Source of the DNA: Planctomycetota bacterium
GTDB lineage: Bacteria > Planctomycetota > Phycisphaerae > Phycisphaerales > SM1A02
Assembly (NCBI GenBank): GCA_022571635.1
Contig: JACZXL010000001.1
Location: forward strand, 1 to 38,520
DNA length: 38,520 bases
Direction: 5' to 3'
The stretch's first letter is position 1. Every line of letters starts with the position of its first letter. The position numbers were made by a program, and so were the translations under genes. This document shows positions 1 through 9,049 of this stretch, piece after piece. The notes beneath the pieces were generated by a model. The model made no database searches and was not told the origin of the DNA. It saw nothing but the letters and a program-made list of their open reading frames with translations.

Positions 1-2
1 CG

Positions 3-1049
3 TTCGTCGATGTCATTATCGACGAAGCGAATGATCCGCAGAACGAACATCCGTTCAAGGGCAACGTCGATCTGGACAAGCTCCAGGCCGTGATCGACGA
101 CTTTGGCGCTCAACGCATCCCCTATATTTGTATTGCAACAGCCGTCAACATGTGCGGCGGGCAGCCACTCTCGTTGCAGAACCTCAAGGCGGTCTCGGCC
201 CTGGCGCGTCAGCACGGCATCCGCATCGTCCATGATGCGACCCGCTGTGTCGAAAACGCCTACATGATCCACAACAATGAGCCGGGGTATGCCGACCGCT
301 CGATCGCCGAGATCGTCCGGGAAATCTGCGACCTTACCGACCTGTGCACGATGAGCTCCAAGAAGGACAATCTCGTCAATATCGGCGGGTTCCTCGCCGC
401 CAACGACGATGAGTTCGCCGAGCAGGCTCGCAATATGGTGGTCGTCTACGAAGGACTGCACACGTATGGCGGGCTGGCGGGGCGCGACATGGAGGCGATG
501 GCCGTCGGTATCCGGGAATGCGTCGATCTTGAACACATCAAGGCCCGCGTCGGGCAGGTGTACTATCTCGGTCGAAAACTCGACCAAGCCGGGATCCCCA
601 TTGTCAAGCCGATCGGAACGCACGGCGTGTTCCTCGACGCCAAGCGATTCGTGGGGCATCTTTCCCCGGAGGTCTTTCCCGCCCAGGCTCTCGCCGCGGA
701 GATTTACCTTGACTCCGGCGTACGAACTATGGAGCGCGGCATTGTCTCGGCCGGTCGTGATCCCAAGTCCGGCCGAAACTACGGGTCCGAGCTTGAACTC
801 GTTCGAATGACCATTCCCCGGCGTGTATACACCCAGGCGCACATGGACGTTGTGGCGGAGTCCGTGATCGAGGTCTACGACCACCGCCGTTGGATCACCG
901 GATTGGAGATGACCTTTGAGCCGAAGTTCCTTCGATTCTTCCAAGCTCGGTTCAAGCCGCTCGTCACAACCCCGGTTGCGCACAAAACAAGCCCCGACGC
1001 GCTCGGAGCCACCGCCCCCTCCGGCGCCCGACACAGACGCCTGGCCTAG
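3..1049 (+). CDS. tpl: Tyrosine phenol-lyase (5' end cut by window edge)
   Basis: PLP-dependent beta-eliminating lyase that reversibly splits tyrosine into phenol, pyruvate and ammonia. The frame stays open from base 3, so the N-terminal part lies outside the window. Visible family marks are VNMCGGQP, HDATRCVENAYMI, the PLP-lysine region TMSSKKDNLVNIGG and the tail FEPKFLRFFQARF. Tyrosine phenol-lyase is preferred over tryptophanase because the substrate loop reads TMERG, matching the Met379/Arg381 pair of Citrobacter TPL, where E. coli tryptophanase has VEIG. About 349 residues are visible against roughly 456 in the family. It ends 25 bases before the radical SAM gene, so the two may be co-transcribed. 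The family call is firm; the exact substrate is inferred. Confidence 0.9.
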   Translation, partial: FVDVIIDEANDPQNEHPFKGNVDLDKLQAVIDDFGAQRIPYICIATAVNMCGGQPLSLQNLKAVSALARQHGIRIVHDATRCVENAYMIHNNEPGYADRSIAEIVREICDLTDLCTMSSKKDNLVNIGGFLAANDDEFAEQARNMVVVYEGLHTYGGLAGRDMEAMAVGIRECVDLEHIKARVGQVYYLGRKLDQAGIPIVKPIGTHGVFLDAKRFVGHLSPEVFPAQALAAEIYLDSGVRTMERGIVSAGRDPKSGRNYGSELELVRMTIPRRVYTQAHMDVVAESVIEVYDHRRWITGLEMTFEPKFLRFFQARFKPLVTTPVAHKTSPDALGATAPSGARHRRLA

Positions 1050-1074
1050 CAGGATAGACAGCGGTCACCACACG

Positions 1075-2763
1075 ATGGCGGCAAGCGCTACAGCGACGCG
1101 GATCACTCTTCCCACCCGCCCCGTGCACCGGCTGGGATCGCGGGCTCTGGTGCTGCTCACCAGCGTGTTCGGCCCCTATGCCCAGGACGATGAATACGGC
1201 AGCCGGGCGATCAATCCCATGGAGCTCTACCACAACCAGGTGACCCGAGTCCAGCGGGCTTTTTCCCTTCGGATGTTCCACCGCTCCTGGGGGCTTATGC
1301 TGATTCAAGCCAATATCGACGCTCCCTGCACCCTGCTGGACTTTCCGACCCTTGATCGCTTTACCCACCAGATCACGACGAACCACTACGACATCGTCGG
1401 CATCGGCGCGATCATCCCCAACGTGGGGAAGGTCCAGAAGATGTGTGAACTGGTCCGCGAGCATCTGCCCCAGGCCACCATCGTCGTCGGCGGGCATGTC
1501 GCGAACCTGCCCGGTCTGGACGAGCGGATCGACGCCGACCACATCGTGCGCGGTGAGGGCGTGCGCTGGATGCGCCGGTTCCTTTCCCAAGACGAAAGCC
1601 AACCGATCCGTCATCCGCAGATTCTGTCGGGCATCGGCATGCGCACCATGGGCCTAACCCTCCGGGCAAAGCCGGGCGATGTTGCCGCGACGCTGATTCC
1701 TTCCGTGGGATGCCCCCTCGGGTGCAACTTCTGTGCGACCTCGGCGATGTTCGGCGGCAAGGGCAAGTTCGTCCATTTCTACGAGACGGGCGACGAGCTC
1801 TTCGAGGTCATGTGTCAACTCGAAAGGACCATGCAGGTCAGGTCGTTCTTTGTCATGGACGAGAATTTTCTGCTGTACCGAAAACGGGCGCTGAGGCTGT
1901 TGGATTTGATGGACGAGCACCACAAGCCCTGGGCACTGTACGTCTTCAGCTCGGCGAATGTGTTGTGCTCGTATACGATTGAGCAGCTTATTGGTCTGGG
2001 TATCTCGTGGGCATGGGTGGGGCTTGAAGGCAAAGACGCTAACTATGTCAAGCTCAGGGGCGCCGATACCCGCACGCTGGTGCGGACGCTCCAGTCCCAT
2101 GGGATTCGCGTGCTCGGCTCGTCTATCATCGGGCTGGAAGAACACACGCCGCAGAACATCGATGCGGCCATCGATTATGCGGTGAGCCACGATACCGACT
2201 TCCACCAGTTTGTCCTGTACACGCCGATTCCCGGCACGCCTCTGCATGCCGAGCATCAGGCCAGAGGTACGCTCTTGGATCCCAGCGAGTGCCCCGAGGC
2301 CGATACCCATGGCGAGTGCAAGTTCAACTTCCGACACCCGCACATCAAGAACGGCCAGGAAACCGAATTCCTCCTCAGGGCGTTTCACCGCGATTTTGAG
2401 GTCAACGGGCCCAGCATCATTCGGGTGGCGCGCACGATTCTGCAAGGCTGGCAGCGGTACAAGAGCCACCCTCAGAAGCGGATTCGCGATCGGTTTGCCT
2501 GGGAAGCCCGCGACCTGCCGGTCAACCATGCCGGGGCGCTGTGGGCGGCCAGGCGATGGTTCCGCCGCGATCCGGTCCTGTCGGCGAAGATTTCGCGGAT
2601 CCTGAGGGACATTTACCGCGAGTTCGGCCTGAAATCGCGCCTGGCAGCGCCGCTCATAGGCCGGTACCTCCGATTCATGATGCAACGCGAAGACCGCCGC
2701 CTCCGTCGTGGCTGGACCTACGAGCCGCCCACCTTTTGCGAAACGAATCGGACGATTGCGTAG
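1075..2763 (+). CDS. B12-binding domain radical SAM protein
   Basis: 562-residue protein. The first ~200 residues form a Rossmann-like cobalamin-binding fold (HYDIVGIGAIIPNVGKV, ATIVVGGHVANLPGL, ADHIVRGEG). The radical SAM core follows, with the cluster motif CPLGCNFC (C-x3-C-x2-C) near residue 213. An unassigned ~200-residue C-terminal helical region follows. Such proteins usually perform radical methylation or ring chemistry using SAM and a 4Fe-4S cluster. I do not recognise the substrate. The frame is open back to 916 inside tpl; ATG 1075 was chosen because it falls just after the tpl stop and just before the conserved core, but there is no good Shine-Dalgarno close to it, so the start is uncertain. 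Pairing with tpl suggests aromatic amino acid chemistry, which is only inference. Confidence 0.85.
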   Translation: MAASATATRITLPTRPVHRLGSRALVLLTSVFGPYAQDDEYGSRAINPMELYHNQVTRVQRAFSLRMFHRSWGLMLIQANIDAPCTLLDFPTLDRFTHQITTNHYDIVGIGAIIPNVGKVQKMCELVREHLPQATIVVGGHVANLPGLDERIDADHIVRGEGVRWMRRFLSQDESQPIRHPQILSGIGMRTMGLTLRAKPGDVAATLIPSVGCPLGCNFCATSAMFGGKGKFVHFYETGDELFEVMCQLERTMQVRSFFVMDENFLLYRKRALRLLDLMDEHHKPWALYVFSSANVLCSYTIEQLIGLGISWAWVGLEGKDANYVKLRGADTRTLVRTLQSHGIRVLGSSIIGLEEHTPQNIDAAIDYAVSHDTDFHQFVLYTPIPGTPLHAEHQARGTLLDPSECPEADTHGECKFNFRHPHIKNGQETEFLLRAFHRDFEVNGPSIIRVARTILQGWQRYKSHPQKRIRDRFAWEARDLPVNHAGALWAARRWFRRDPVLSAKISRILRDIYREFGLKSRLAAPLIGRYLRFMMQREDRRLRRGWTYEPPTFCETNRTIA

Positions 2764-3028
2764 GAGCGTCCACTTGATATCCCCGCACCCGGCGCTGCAC
2801 AGATCGAACACGTGGGTCCAAGACGCGCGATCGCTGCCCCCGTAGTCACCAGCGACACTTGCAGTTGAAGTTTGCGCGAGAAGTAGCGTGGGCCGACTTG
2901 AATTGCCGACTTGTTCGTGTAAGTATCAAATAGCCCTTCCATTGTTCGACAGTAGGGTCGGCCTATCCAAATTCTTTGGCGGACAAGCCCGACTCTGCGA
3001 TTTTTTGTAGCTGATGGAGACCGGTAGA

Positions 3029-4243
3029 CTACCTTGCCAGGATCAGTTCTGACGGGGTTTGTCCAGTATGGGACAGCATCCGTTCCAAAGCGAGCCTGGC
3101 ATGATGTTTCACCTCGGGCGGCACCTGAATGCGGTTTACGACCTTGCGGTGGGCCAGATTGTCCAGCGTCCACAAGAGGTGCTGCGGGTTGATTCGGTAC
3201 ATCATGGCGCAGAGACAAAGGCAATCGCCGAGCAAACGGACGTTCACGCCTCGCCTGGCTGCCCGCTTCGCCAGTCTATTGATGAGGTGCACTTCGGTCC
3301 CCACCGCCCAGTTGGTGCCTGGTTCAGCCTGCTCGACCCGACTGATGATGTATTCCGTGGAGCCGACGTCGTCGGCCCGGTCAACCACTTCCTTGCGGCA
3401 CTCGGGATGGACGATCACGGTGATGCCACCCGTCTCGGCGTATTCGCGTCTGACCTGATCAACATGCTCGGGGCAGAAGCGCATGTGAACTGTGCAATGG
3501 CCGGCCCACAGCAGGATCGTGGCGCTGCGAATTTGCTGCTCGCGGATTCCGCCGCCCTCCAACCTGGGATCCCACACCGCTATGTCCGAGGGACCTCGAC
3601 CGGCAGCTCCGTCCACCTCGGTGATCAGGCCGAACCTCGAAGCGGTGTTCCGACCCAGGTGCTGATCAGGGAGAAAAAGCACCTTGATCTGTTCATTGTT
3701 CCCCGCAGGCCGCTCACCGCCGGCCAAGGCCCACCCGAAGATCTCCGTAGCGTTGCTACTGGTGCAGCACGCGCCGCCGTGCTCGCCGACGAAGGCCTTG
3801 ACCGCGGCGCTGGAGTTCACGTACGCGATGGGGATCACCCGGCCATTCCAGTCGTTGCCCAGGACCGCGTGGATCGATTCCCAGGCCTCGACGACATCGT
3901 CGTACTCAGCCATATCAGCCATCGGACAGCCGGCGGAGAGGTCCGGCAGGATGACCGCAACGGCGTCGTCAGTGAGGAGGTCGGCCGTCTCGGCCATGAA
4001 ATGCACACCGCAAAAGACGATGTACTTCGTGCCGCGTTTGGATGCCTCTTCGGCGGCAAGTCGGCTGAGCTTGAGGCTATCGCCGGTCAGGTCGGCGTGC
4101 TGGATGACCTCATCCTGCTGGTAGTGATGGCCCAGGATCAGCAAAATATCGCCGAGTTGTTCGCGACGGGCGGCGATCGCTTGGGCCAAATCCTCATCGG
4201 ACATTGCGTAGTAGCGATCGGGAAGCGCCGGCTGCCAAAGCAT
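3029..4243 (-). CDS. nadA: Quinolinate synthase NadA
   Basis: 404-residue NadA, which condenses iminoaspartate with dihydroxyacetone phosphate to make quinolinate for NAD synthesis, using a 4Fe-4S cluster. The N-terminal ILGHHYQQDEV motif, the cluster cysteines in LPDLSAGCPMADM, HPECRKEV and GDCLCLCAMMYRIN, and the repeated triad architecture are all visible. Length is slightly above the ~350 residues usual for the family. It is convergent with the radical SAM gene; the 265 bases between them hold nothing I recognise. The ATG at 4243 has only a weak upstream GAGGG. No nadB or nadC is adjacent. A palindrome lies 47 bases upstream. Confidence 0.95.
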   Translation of the reverse strand: MLWQPALPDRYYAMSDEDLAQAIAARREQLGDILLILGHHYQQDEVIQHADLTGDSLKLSRLAAEEASKRGTKYIVFCGVHFMAETADLLTDDAVAVILPDLSAGCPMADMAEYDDVVEAWESIHAVLGNDWNGRVIPIAYVNSSAAVKAFVGEHGGACCTSSNATEIFGWALAGGERPAGNNEQIKVLFLPDQHLGRNTASRFGLITEVDGAAGRGPSDIAVWDPRLEGGGIREQQIRSATILLWAGHCTVHMRFCPEHVDQVRREYAETGGITVIVHPECRKEVVDRADDVGSTEYIISRVEQAEPGTNWAVGTEVHLINRLAKRAARRGVNVRLLGDCLCLCAMMYRINPQHLLWTLDNLAHRKVVNRIQVPPEVKHHARLALERMLSHTGQTPSELILAR

Positions 4244-4289
4244 GATAAGAAACCCTCGGGGAGCGTATTACGCCGTTCCCTCCTAAAAT

Positions 4290-4307
4290 GTAGATATAGA
4301 TATCTAC
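4290..4307. promoter_or_regulatory. Palindrome upstream of nadA, possible operator
   Basis: GTAGATA-TAGA-TATCTAC has perfect 7-base arms around a 4-base centre. On the nadA strand it is preceded by the 8-mer TAGTAGAT twice in tandem. It lies in an AT-rich patch within GC-rich DNA, 47 bases before the nadA ATG. NAD genes are often controlled by repressors such as NadR, NiaR, NrtR or NadQ. I cannot match this sequence to a known box, so the role is inferred from position. Confidence 0.4.
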
Positions 4308-4496
4308 TAATCTACTATATCGGCCCAGGCCGGCGGCGCCAAGCCCTTTTCGGTTCGGTGGCGGGGGACAGAATCTGACCGAACCCCTCTCCGAAACACC
4401 TTTGGTCATGGGGCTGGCCCCCTGGTCGGACCGCGCGGCCCTGCTCAGGGGCACATCCGGTCGCGAAACAGCGCAGATGTCACATAACCGGTGCGC

Positions 4497-4637
4497 ATGG
4501 CGATCAGCGAGTACGTCGAGCACTATCACACGGCGTGGTATCACCAGGGACTCGACAATGCGCTCATCGCTCCCGGATTGGAAGTGGGGACTTGTCCGGA
4601 CCGGTGCTTCGGCGTGAACGGCTCGACGGAATGCTGA
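4497..4637 (+). pseudogene. Integrase-type transposase, C-terminal remnant
   Basis: Frame from ATG 4497 reads ISEYVEHYHTAWYHQGLDN followed by a short tail and TGA at 4635. This is the recognisable end of rve/DDE integrase-type transposases, in which Y-H-x-x-R/W-x-H-Q-G-L-D-N follows the catalytic core. The catalytic domain is missing, so it is a dead scrap. The rest of the 4244-4687 gap shows no gene. Confidence 0.6.
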
Positions 4638-4687
4638 GTTACTACCATCGGCAAGCGGCTTGATGTGTGGCGTTGAGTATTGGACCC

Positions 4688-6508
4688 CTACGGCATCACC
4701 TCCAGCCAGTGCCAGGCGGAGACGAGCTTGACGGCTGCGTGATCTCCTTTGGAACCGTTGTAGAGAGCGAACGAAACTGGAATGCGCCGGGCGGATGTGA
4801 ACTGCGCGTCTTGCTCATCCGCAGATGACAGCGATCGAACGATTACGATCCGCCACATGCCGCCTGACCAGGTTGCCGTCGTGGATGCTTGTTGTGATGA
4901 CGGCGGTTGGATGGCGATTGGACCAAGGCCATGTGCATTAGCGTCGAGCGTGGCGTGGTTCGCTATCGCACGGTCAGGCTGATCGATCGGCTCAACATCG
5001 GGTATCTTTGCGCCTGATCCCGGCACAAACAGATACCAGTCGCCCTGTGACTCACTTGCTGCCACCGGTGCGCTGGGCTGTCCTGTTGTCACCTCATATT
5101 GTCGATCCGCTGACCAGTGCCAGATATTGACCGGGTCTCCCGACCCATCATCTTCCACGCCGAGTCCGATCGGAAGCGGTGGCACCTCGTCGCTCAATCC
5201 GAAGGTCACGGCCGCGGCGTCGGGATACACCTCATTCCCGCGCGCCAGATCGAGCGTCTCATCCTGCCACTCTAAACAAATCGCAATCTGCTCAGCGGTA
5301 CGGACGGCGCGCACTGCAATCGACGTCGTCTCTTCCGGTCGATGTCGCAAGGGCTTTACGGCCACCAGCGTCGGGCAAACACCCAGCCAGGCGATATGCG
5401 TAGGATTCGTCATCATGCTCTCGTCCGGAGCGCGGTGAACTTCAATCAGTGCACCGGAAGCTCGGCCGGGCGGTTGAGGCGCGGATCGAAGGCTTCTGAT
5501 GTAGCTCACCAACGCCCACGCATCCAGGGTATTGACGGTCTCCTCGTCATCGTCATTGTCTTGCGTGACGGCGGCCTCATAGGCGACCATCGGCGTGCCG
5601 GGGACGCCGGAGAGGATCGTTCTGCACAAGTCCTCCGGCGTTTGACCGGTCTTGAAGAGACCGGAGGTGAAATCGGCCGGTCGTACGGGACGACCTTGGA
5701 AATCGACAAGCGCCTCGGCGTTCATGCCATCGCCTCGTCCCGAATCACCATGGCACGTGTTGCAGGCCAGCGTGGTGAACAGTTCTTTGCCGCGTGCGAC
5801 GAGTGCGGGTGTGATAGGAGGCCTCACGCCGACTCCAATGCCCTCCTCGGGTAGCGCCAGTTGCTCACCCTGTTGACGTATTGCGTGTACATACTCAGCG
5901 AGGCCTGCAATTTGACTTTCGGTCAACACCCCGCCGAACCCGGGCATGGCGCTGCGCGGCACGCCTTGGGTGATCGTGCGTTGAAGATCCGCCAGCACAT
6001 GCTCCTGCTCTGCTCCGGGAGATGAATAGCGAAATGGACTGCCTACGAAATCGCGAGGCGGGGGCAGGAGATAGTCCGCCGCAGGACCGTTTCCGCCACC
6101 CTCGGGGCCGTGGCAAGATGCACAATGACGGAGGTAGTGTGCTCGTCTTTCCTCAACACTTGGCAACGCAAAGATATTGACGACACGCAGCGGCTCCATA
6201 TCCCACTCGTCGTCCTCAATGTCGAATGCCGCGGTGTTCCCGACGTCCGATGCGCTATCCGACGCCGGACTCGCAACAGTTGCAGTCACCGCGGTGTTCT
6301 GGGTCACAAGTCCCGTATTGCCGGCTCCCTGTGAAGTTGCCAAGGCATCGACAGCTTCCGGCAAGCTGATTCGCACGGCATAGGCCAGGATCAGGAGGTT
6401 CAGGCCGAAGACCGCGACGATCGGAATCGCCATAACCATTGGCGACAGTTTCCGATCACCATCGGATGAACCGAACCAGCGCACGGAACGGTACAGGAGC
6501 GTCTGCAT
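4688..6508 (-). CDS. Membrane-anchored diheme cytochrome c with ethylbenzene-dehydrogenase-gamma-like domain
   Basis: 606 residues. One N-terminal membrane helix (about 23-45) is followed by a Thr/Ala/Ser-rich linker and then two cytochrome c domains, with CASCH at 129-133 and CNTCH at 249-253. A C-terminal ~240-residue domain (about 360-606) resembles the heme b domain of type II DMSO-reductase gamma subunits (ethylbenzene dehydrogenase, NxrC, ClrC). Visible features there include EVYPDAAAVTF, DPVNIWHW and WRIVIVRSL. Such gamma subunits pass electrons between a molybdenum enzyme and c-type cytochromes outside the cytoplasm. No periplasmic molybdenum catalytic subunit is encoded here; the only one, NarG, looks cytoplasmic. 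This is the last gene of the operon. Its ATG overlaps the preceding stop as ATGA at 6506-6510 (the start ATG is 6508-6506). The domain call is from pattern memory. Confidence 0.8.
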   Translation of the reverse strand: MQTLLYRSVRWFGSSDGDRKLSPMVMAIPIVAVFGLNLLILAYAVRISLPEAVDALATSQGAGNTGLVTQNTAVTATVASPASDSASDVGNTAAFDIEDDEWDMEPLRVVNIFALPSVEERRAHYLRHCASCHGPEGGGNGPAADYLLPPPRDFVGSPFRYSSPGAEQEHVLADLQRTITQGVPRSAMPGFGGVLTESQIAGLAEYVHAIRQQGEQLALPEEGIGVGVRPPITPALVARGKELFTTLACNTCHGDSGRGDGMNAEALVDFQGRPVRPADFTSGLFKTGQTPEDLCRTILSGVPGTPMVAYEAAVTQDNDDDEETVNTLDAWALVSYIRSLRSAPQPPGRASGALIEVHRAPDESMMTNPTHIAWLGVCPTLVAVKPLRHRPEETTSIAVRAVRTAEQIAICLEWQDETLDLARGNEVYPDAAAVTFGLSDEVPPLPIGLGVEDDGSGDPVNIWHWSADRQYEVTTGQPSAPVAASESQGDWYLFVPGSGAKIPDVEPIDQPDRAIANHATLDANAHGLGPIAIQPPSSQQASTTATWSGGMWRIVIVRSLSSADEQDAQFTSARRIPVSFALYNGSKGDHAAVKLVSAWHWLEVMP

Positions 6509-6843
6509 CAGTTTGCTGCCTTTAGGAATTCGAGAATCAACTCATGCTCTTGCGCGGTGAGATTCGCTCTCACGCGCATGTGATGGAGGACAATTTCCCA
6601 CTGCCGATCGCTGAGTGAGGCTGGGTTTCGGATGTTGTGGCATCGAATGCAGTTTTGTGCCCACAACTTCGCGCCGCCTGTGATAGCTAAGGAGGCCTCG
6701 TCACCGATCTGGGTCATTGCGACCGGGTCGGGTTGACGATCGGCGATTTGCTGTTCGGTCTTGCATCCAAAAATGGTCGCCCAACTCAGACCCACTACGA
6801 ACAGGAGCCGAATCGACGTGTGCGAGTTTGTTTTCGTAGTCAT
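6508..6843 (-). CDS. Small monoheme cytochrome c lipoprotein
   Basis: 111 residues. A signal peptide ends in a lipobox ATIFGC (Cys27), so the mature protein is probably lipid-anchored. The single heme site is CIRCH at 65-69, with a likely Met ligand in the HHMRVRANL region. The remainder is a short helical cap ending QEHELILEFLKAAN. It sits 14 bases after the porin gene and overlaps the next gene by the ATGA arrangement, indicating translational coupling. It is probably an electron shuttle. Confidence 0.85.
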   Translation of the reverse strand: MTTKTNSHTSIRLLFVVGLSWATIFGCKTEQQIADRQPDPVAMTQIGDEASLAITGGAKLWAQNCIRCHNIRNPASLSDRQWEIVLHHMRVRANLTAQEHELILEFLKAAN

Positions 6844-6857
6844 CGTCGTTGTCCTTA

Positions 6858-8231
6858 TTAGAACCCGATAGCGAACATGGCCTTGATAGCATCAAAGTCG
6901 TCGCCGCCGTCGATTTCAGTATGTTCATAGGCGATCTTCAAGACGGTGCTGGGGTTCAGCCAGTAGTTCACGCCGATTGTCCACCGTTCCTGATCGAAAG
7001 CGTCCGGCGCCCCGCTTGGCAAATCGAGCCAGCCGTATCGGCCGACGAACTCCAGATTGCGGAGGAACTCCATATCCGATTTCGTCGGACGAAACGCCAA
7101 TTGCAGATACCCACCGCTGCGCTCGTTGTTGAATGTGATGAACGCTTCGTCCCCCTCTTCTTCTTCCTCCGCATGCCCGCCTTCGTCCGCATGTCCTCCC
7201 TCTTCAGCGGCGAAAGCAACATCATCGACATCCGAGAACACCCATTCGAATCGCAAGTCGATGAGTCCGCCCAACAGATCGCTTTCAGTGACGTAGCTAA
7301 CGTCGATCGATTGGAGCAGCGCATCTGCCTGCTGATCGAAGCCACTGGGCGTTACATCTGCGAACTGGAATGAGTATCCGATTTCAATTTCGGGAAAAGG
7401 CAGGAATCCAACCCGTCCGCCGAACGCTTTGTTGTTGTTGATGTCGCCAAAGTTCTCGAAATCGAGCGTTCCCACACCGTGGCCGTCTACATTCAGGCTC
7501 GGTCCGTTGGAAAGATAGAAGGCGTAGTTTCCCTTGGCGTCACCGAGCGGAAATCCGCCTCGAACATACGCGCCGAGACTCGACATGGGCACAAGACCGC
7601 CGTGATGACCGAAGGCCAGCGGTGCGTCCGGCAGTTTGTTGATCCACGCCGGGTGCAGGCGCTCGCCGAAGATGCCGAACGGCGTGAGAAACTTGCCGGC
7701 TCCGAGGGTGACGTAATCATTGAGGATGTAGGAGGCGTGAGCGTAATCAAGCTCGACCTCGGTCTTACCTTCGCCGTCTTCGGTTTCCAGGGCGAACTCA
7801 AGCTCGGTTTCAAAGAGCAGGCGATCGCTCAGCTCCCACAGGATGATTGGCGCTACGACGGCTGTGAACGAAGAATCCGCACCCTCTACGTTGGTGAATC
7901 TCGTAAAGGCAAAGCCCGTGAAGTGGAAATTGGATTCGCCATATTTGGCTTCGAGCAGCGTTTGCTCGATCATGTCCTGGCGAAGCCGCATTCGTTCGAG
8001 TTCGAGCCAGGTCGGCTCTTGAGTGGCGTCTTGATGTGAGGCGCCCTCGGCGGCTTGTCGAGGTTTGCGCATTGCCGCCATCTCAGCCCGTAGTGTTTCC
8101 AGATCGCTCCTCAGGGCCTCATGTTCAGCGCGGGAGACCGAGCCTTCACCTGGAGGTTGTCCCCGGCCCAGCGCTGCGCCGCTGCACAACGCCAGACCAA
8201 CAAGTGCGATGCACGTGTGTGTTGTGTTCAT
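6858..8231 (-). CDS. Outer-membrane porin-like beta-barrel with His/Glu-rich loop
   Basis: 457 residues. A cleavable signal peptide (CIALVGLALCSGAALG) is followed by a coiled-coil stretch (about 30-95, heptad-like ELERMRLRQDMIEQ). A long series of amphipathic beta strands follows, ending in a C-terminal Phe (AMFAIGF), as in outer-membrane barrels. The coiled coil plus barrel resembles phosphate/anion-selective porins. A loop around residues 342-363 is packed with Glu, Asp, His and Gly (EEGGHADEGGHAEEEEEGDE), which could bind metal. It starts one base after the cupredoxin gene stop, so it belongs to the same operon. It implies a Gram-negative envelope and traffic of ions or electrons through the outer membrane. 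Confidence 0.8.
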   Translation of the reverse strand: MNTTHTCIALVGLALCSGAALGRGQPPGEGSVSRAEHEALRSDLETLRAEMAAMRKPRQAAEGASHQDATQEPTWLELERMRLRQDMIEQTLLEAKYGESNFHFTGFAFTRFTNVEGADSSFTAVVAPIILWELSDRLLFETELEFALETEDGEGKTEVELDYAHASYILNDYVTLGAGKFLTPFGIFGERLHPAWINKLPDAPLAFGHHGGLVPMSSLGAYVRGGFPLGDAKGNYAFYLSNGPSLNVDGHGVGTLDFENFGDINNNKAFGGRVGFLPFPEIEIGYSFQFADVTPSGFDQQADALLQSIDVSYVTESDLLGGLIDLRFEWVFSDVDDVAFAAEEGGHADEGGHAEEEEEGDEAFITFNNERSGGYLQLAFRPTKSDMEFLRNLEFVGRYGWLDLPSGAPDAFDQERWTIGVNYWLNPSTVLKIAYEHTEIDGGDDFDAIKAMFAIGF

Positions 8232-8232
8232 A

Positions 8233-9006
8233 TCAATTCGCTCCTGGGCTTTGGCCGCGTTCGCTCAGAACGAACTCGACCGATGCCTCAGCGTTCGCCT
8301 TCACCTCGACTTCCTGCTCGGATTGGCCCAGCGTTTCGTGCCACACTCGAAGTGTGTAGTTGCCCGGCGGAACGTCGGTGAGTTCAAACTCGCCCGCTAC
8401 ATCGCTCACGGCGTAGTAGGGATGCTCCGTGACGACGATCCACGCTTCCATCCAGCGGTGGATATCGCAACTCACGCGAATCCGCTCCGGACGCCGGAAC
8501 TTGACGGTCATCTCTTTGACCGGCCCCGGCATGGCGATGTTCTTTGAGCGGTTCTTCTTCGGCCAGGTGTGGACGTTGTGAAGAACACCGTCACTGTTGA
8601 GCAATTTCAATGGCTTGCCATGCCCAACGAGAACGACGTGGGGATCAAAGACGCAACCGTTCTGATCCAATGTCGGCCGGTCCTTCGGATCTTCGGGCTC
8701 TTGGAACGCTTTGCCGGTCTTGATGTCCGTAAGCGACACGACCGCCCACTGCACTTGCATCTCCTTGGAGACGACGAGCTTTTCGCTATAGACAGGCTCG
8801 CTGTGACAGACATCTTCTTTTGTTGCGATATCAACCTGCTCCAACTGAGGCCGGGCGCCGTCGAAGCGCACGACGCCGCGGATCGTTCCGCCGGAGGCGA
8901 CATCAATTGGCGTGTACTTGTCGGGAGCGTTCGGGCTCACCGGTCCTGCTCCGAAAAGTAGCACGCTGAAGAGGCCGAAGGTTGTAATGCGTTGGAATGT
9001 GTTCAT
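8233..9006 (-). CDS. Exported cupredoxin-like protein with carboxypeptidase-regulatory-like domain
   Basis: 257 residues with an N-terminal signal (about 1-25). The central cupredoxin-like region has a potential type 1 copper set: H143 or H146 in VLHNVH, then C180, H183 and M186 in SCDIHRWM. A carboxypeptidase-regulatory/CnaB-like beta sandwich follows (about 196-250: YYAVSDVAGEFELTDVPPGNYTLRVW, quoted only as landmarks 198-222). Two further Cys (67, 118) may form a disulfide. AAGGAG lies just before ATG 9006, supporting the start. Between cytochrome genes, a periplasmic copper electron carrier is the natural reading, but redox activity is inferred. Confidence 0.75.
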   Translation of the reverse strand: MNTFQRITTFGLFSVLLFGAGPVSPNAPDKYTPIDVASGGTIRGVVRFDGARPQLEQVDIATKEDVCHSEPVYSEKLVVSKEMQVQWAVVSLTDIKTGKAFQEPEDPKDRPTLDQNGCVFDPHVVLVGHGKPLKLLNSDGVLHNVHTWPKKNRSKNIAMPGPVKEMTVKFRRPERIRVSCDIHRWMEAWIVVTEHPYYAVSDVAGEFELTDVPPGNYTLRVWHETLGQSEQEVEVKANAEASVEFVLSERGQSPGAN

Positions 9007-9049
9007 TGGTGATCTCCTTTTGATCGATGGGATTACCGAAAGTGAACGG

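Noticed and set aside
964-1614. Long minus-strand frame opposite the radical SAM gene
   Set aside because: It is antisense to a clear gene, has no family resemblance and a composition expected of a shadow frame.
3059-4378. 439-codon plus-strand frame opposite nadA
   Set aside because: It mirrors nadA exactly; nadA has all its motifs, while this frame has none.
4409-4420. GGGGC-TG-GCCCC hairpin as a terminator
   Set aside because: The stem is short, no T-run follows, and it is not placed at the end of a gene.
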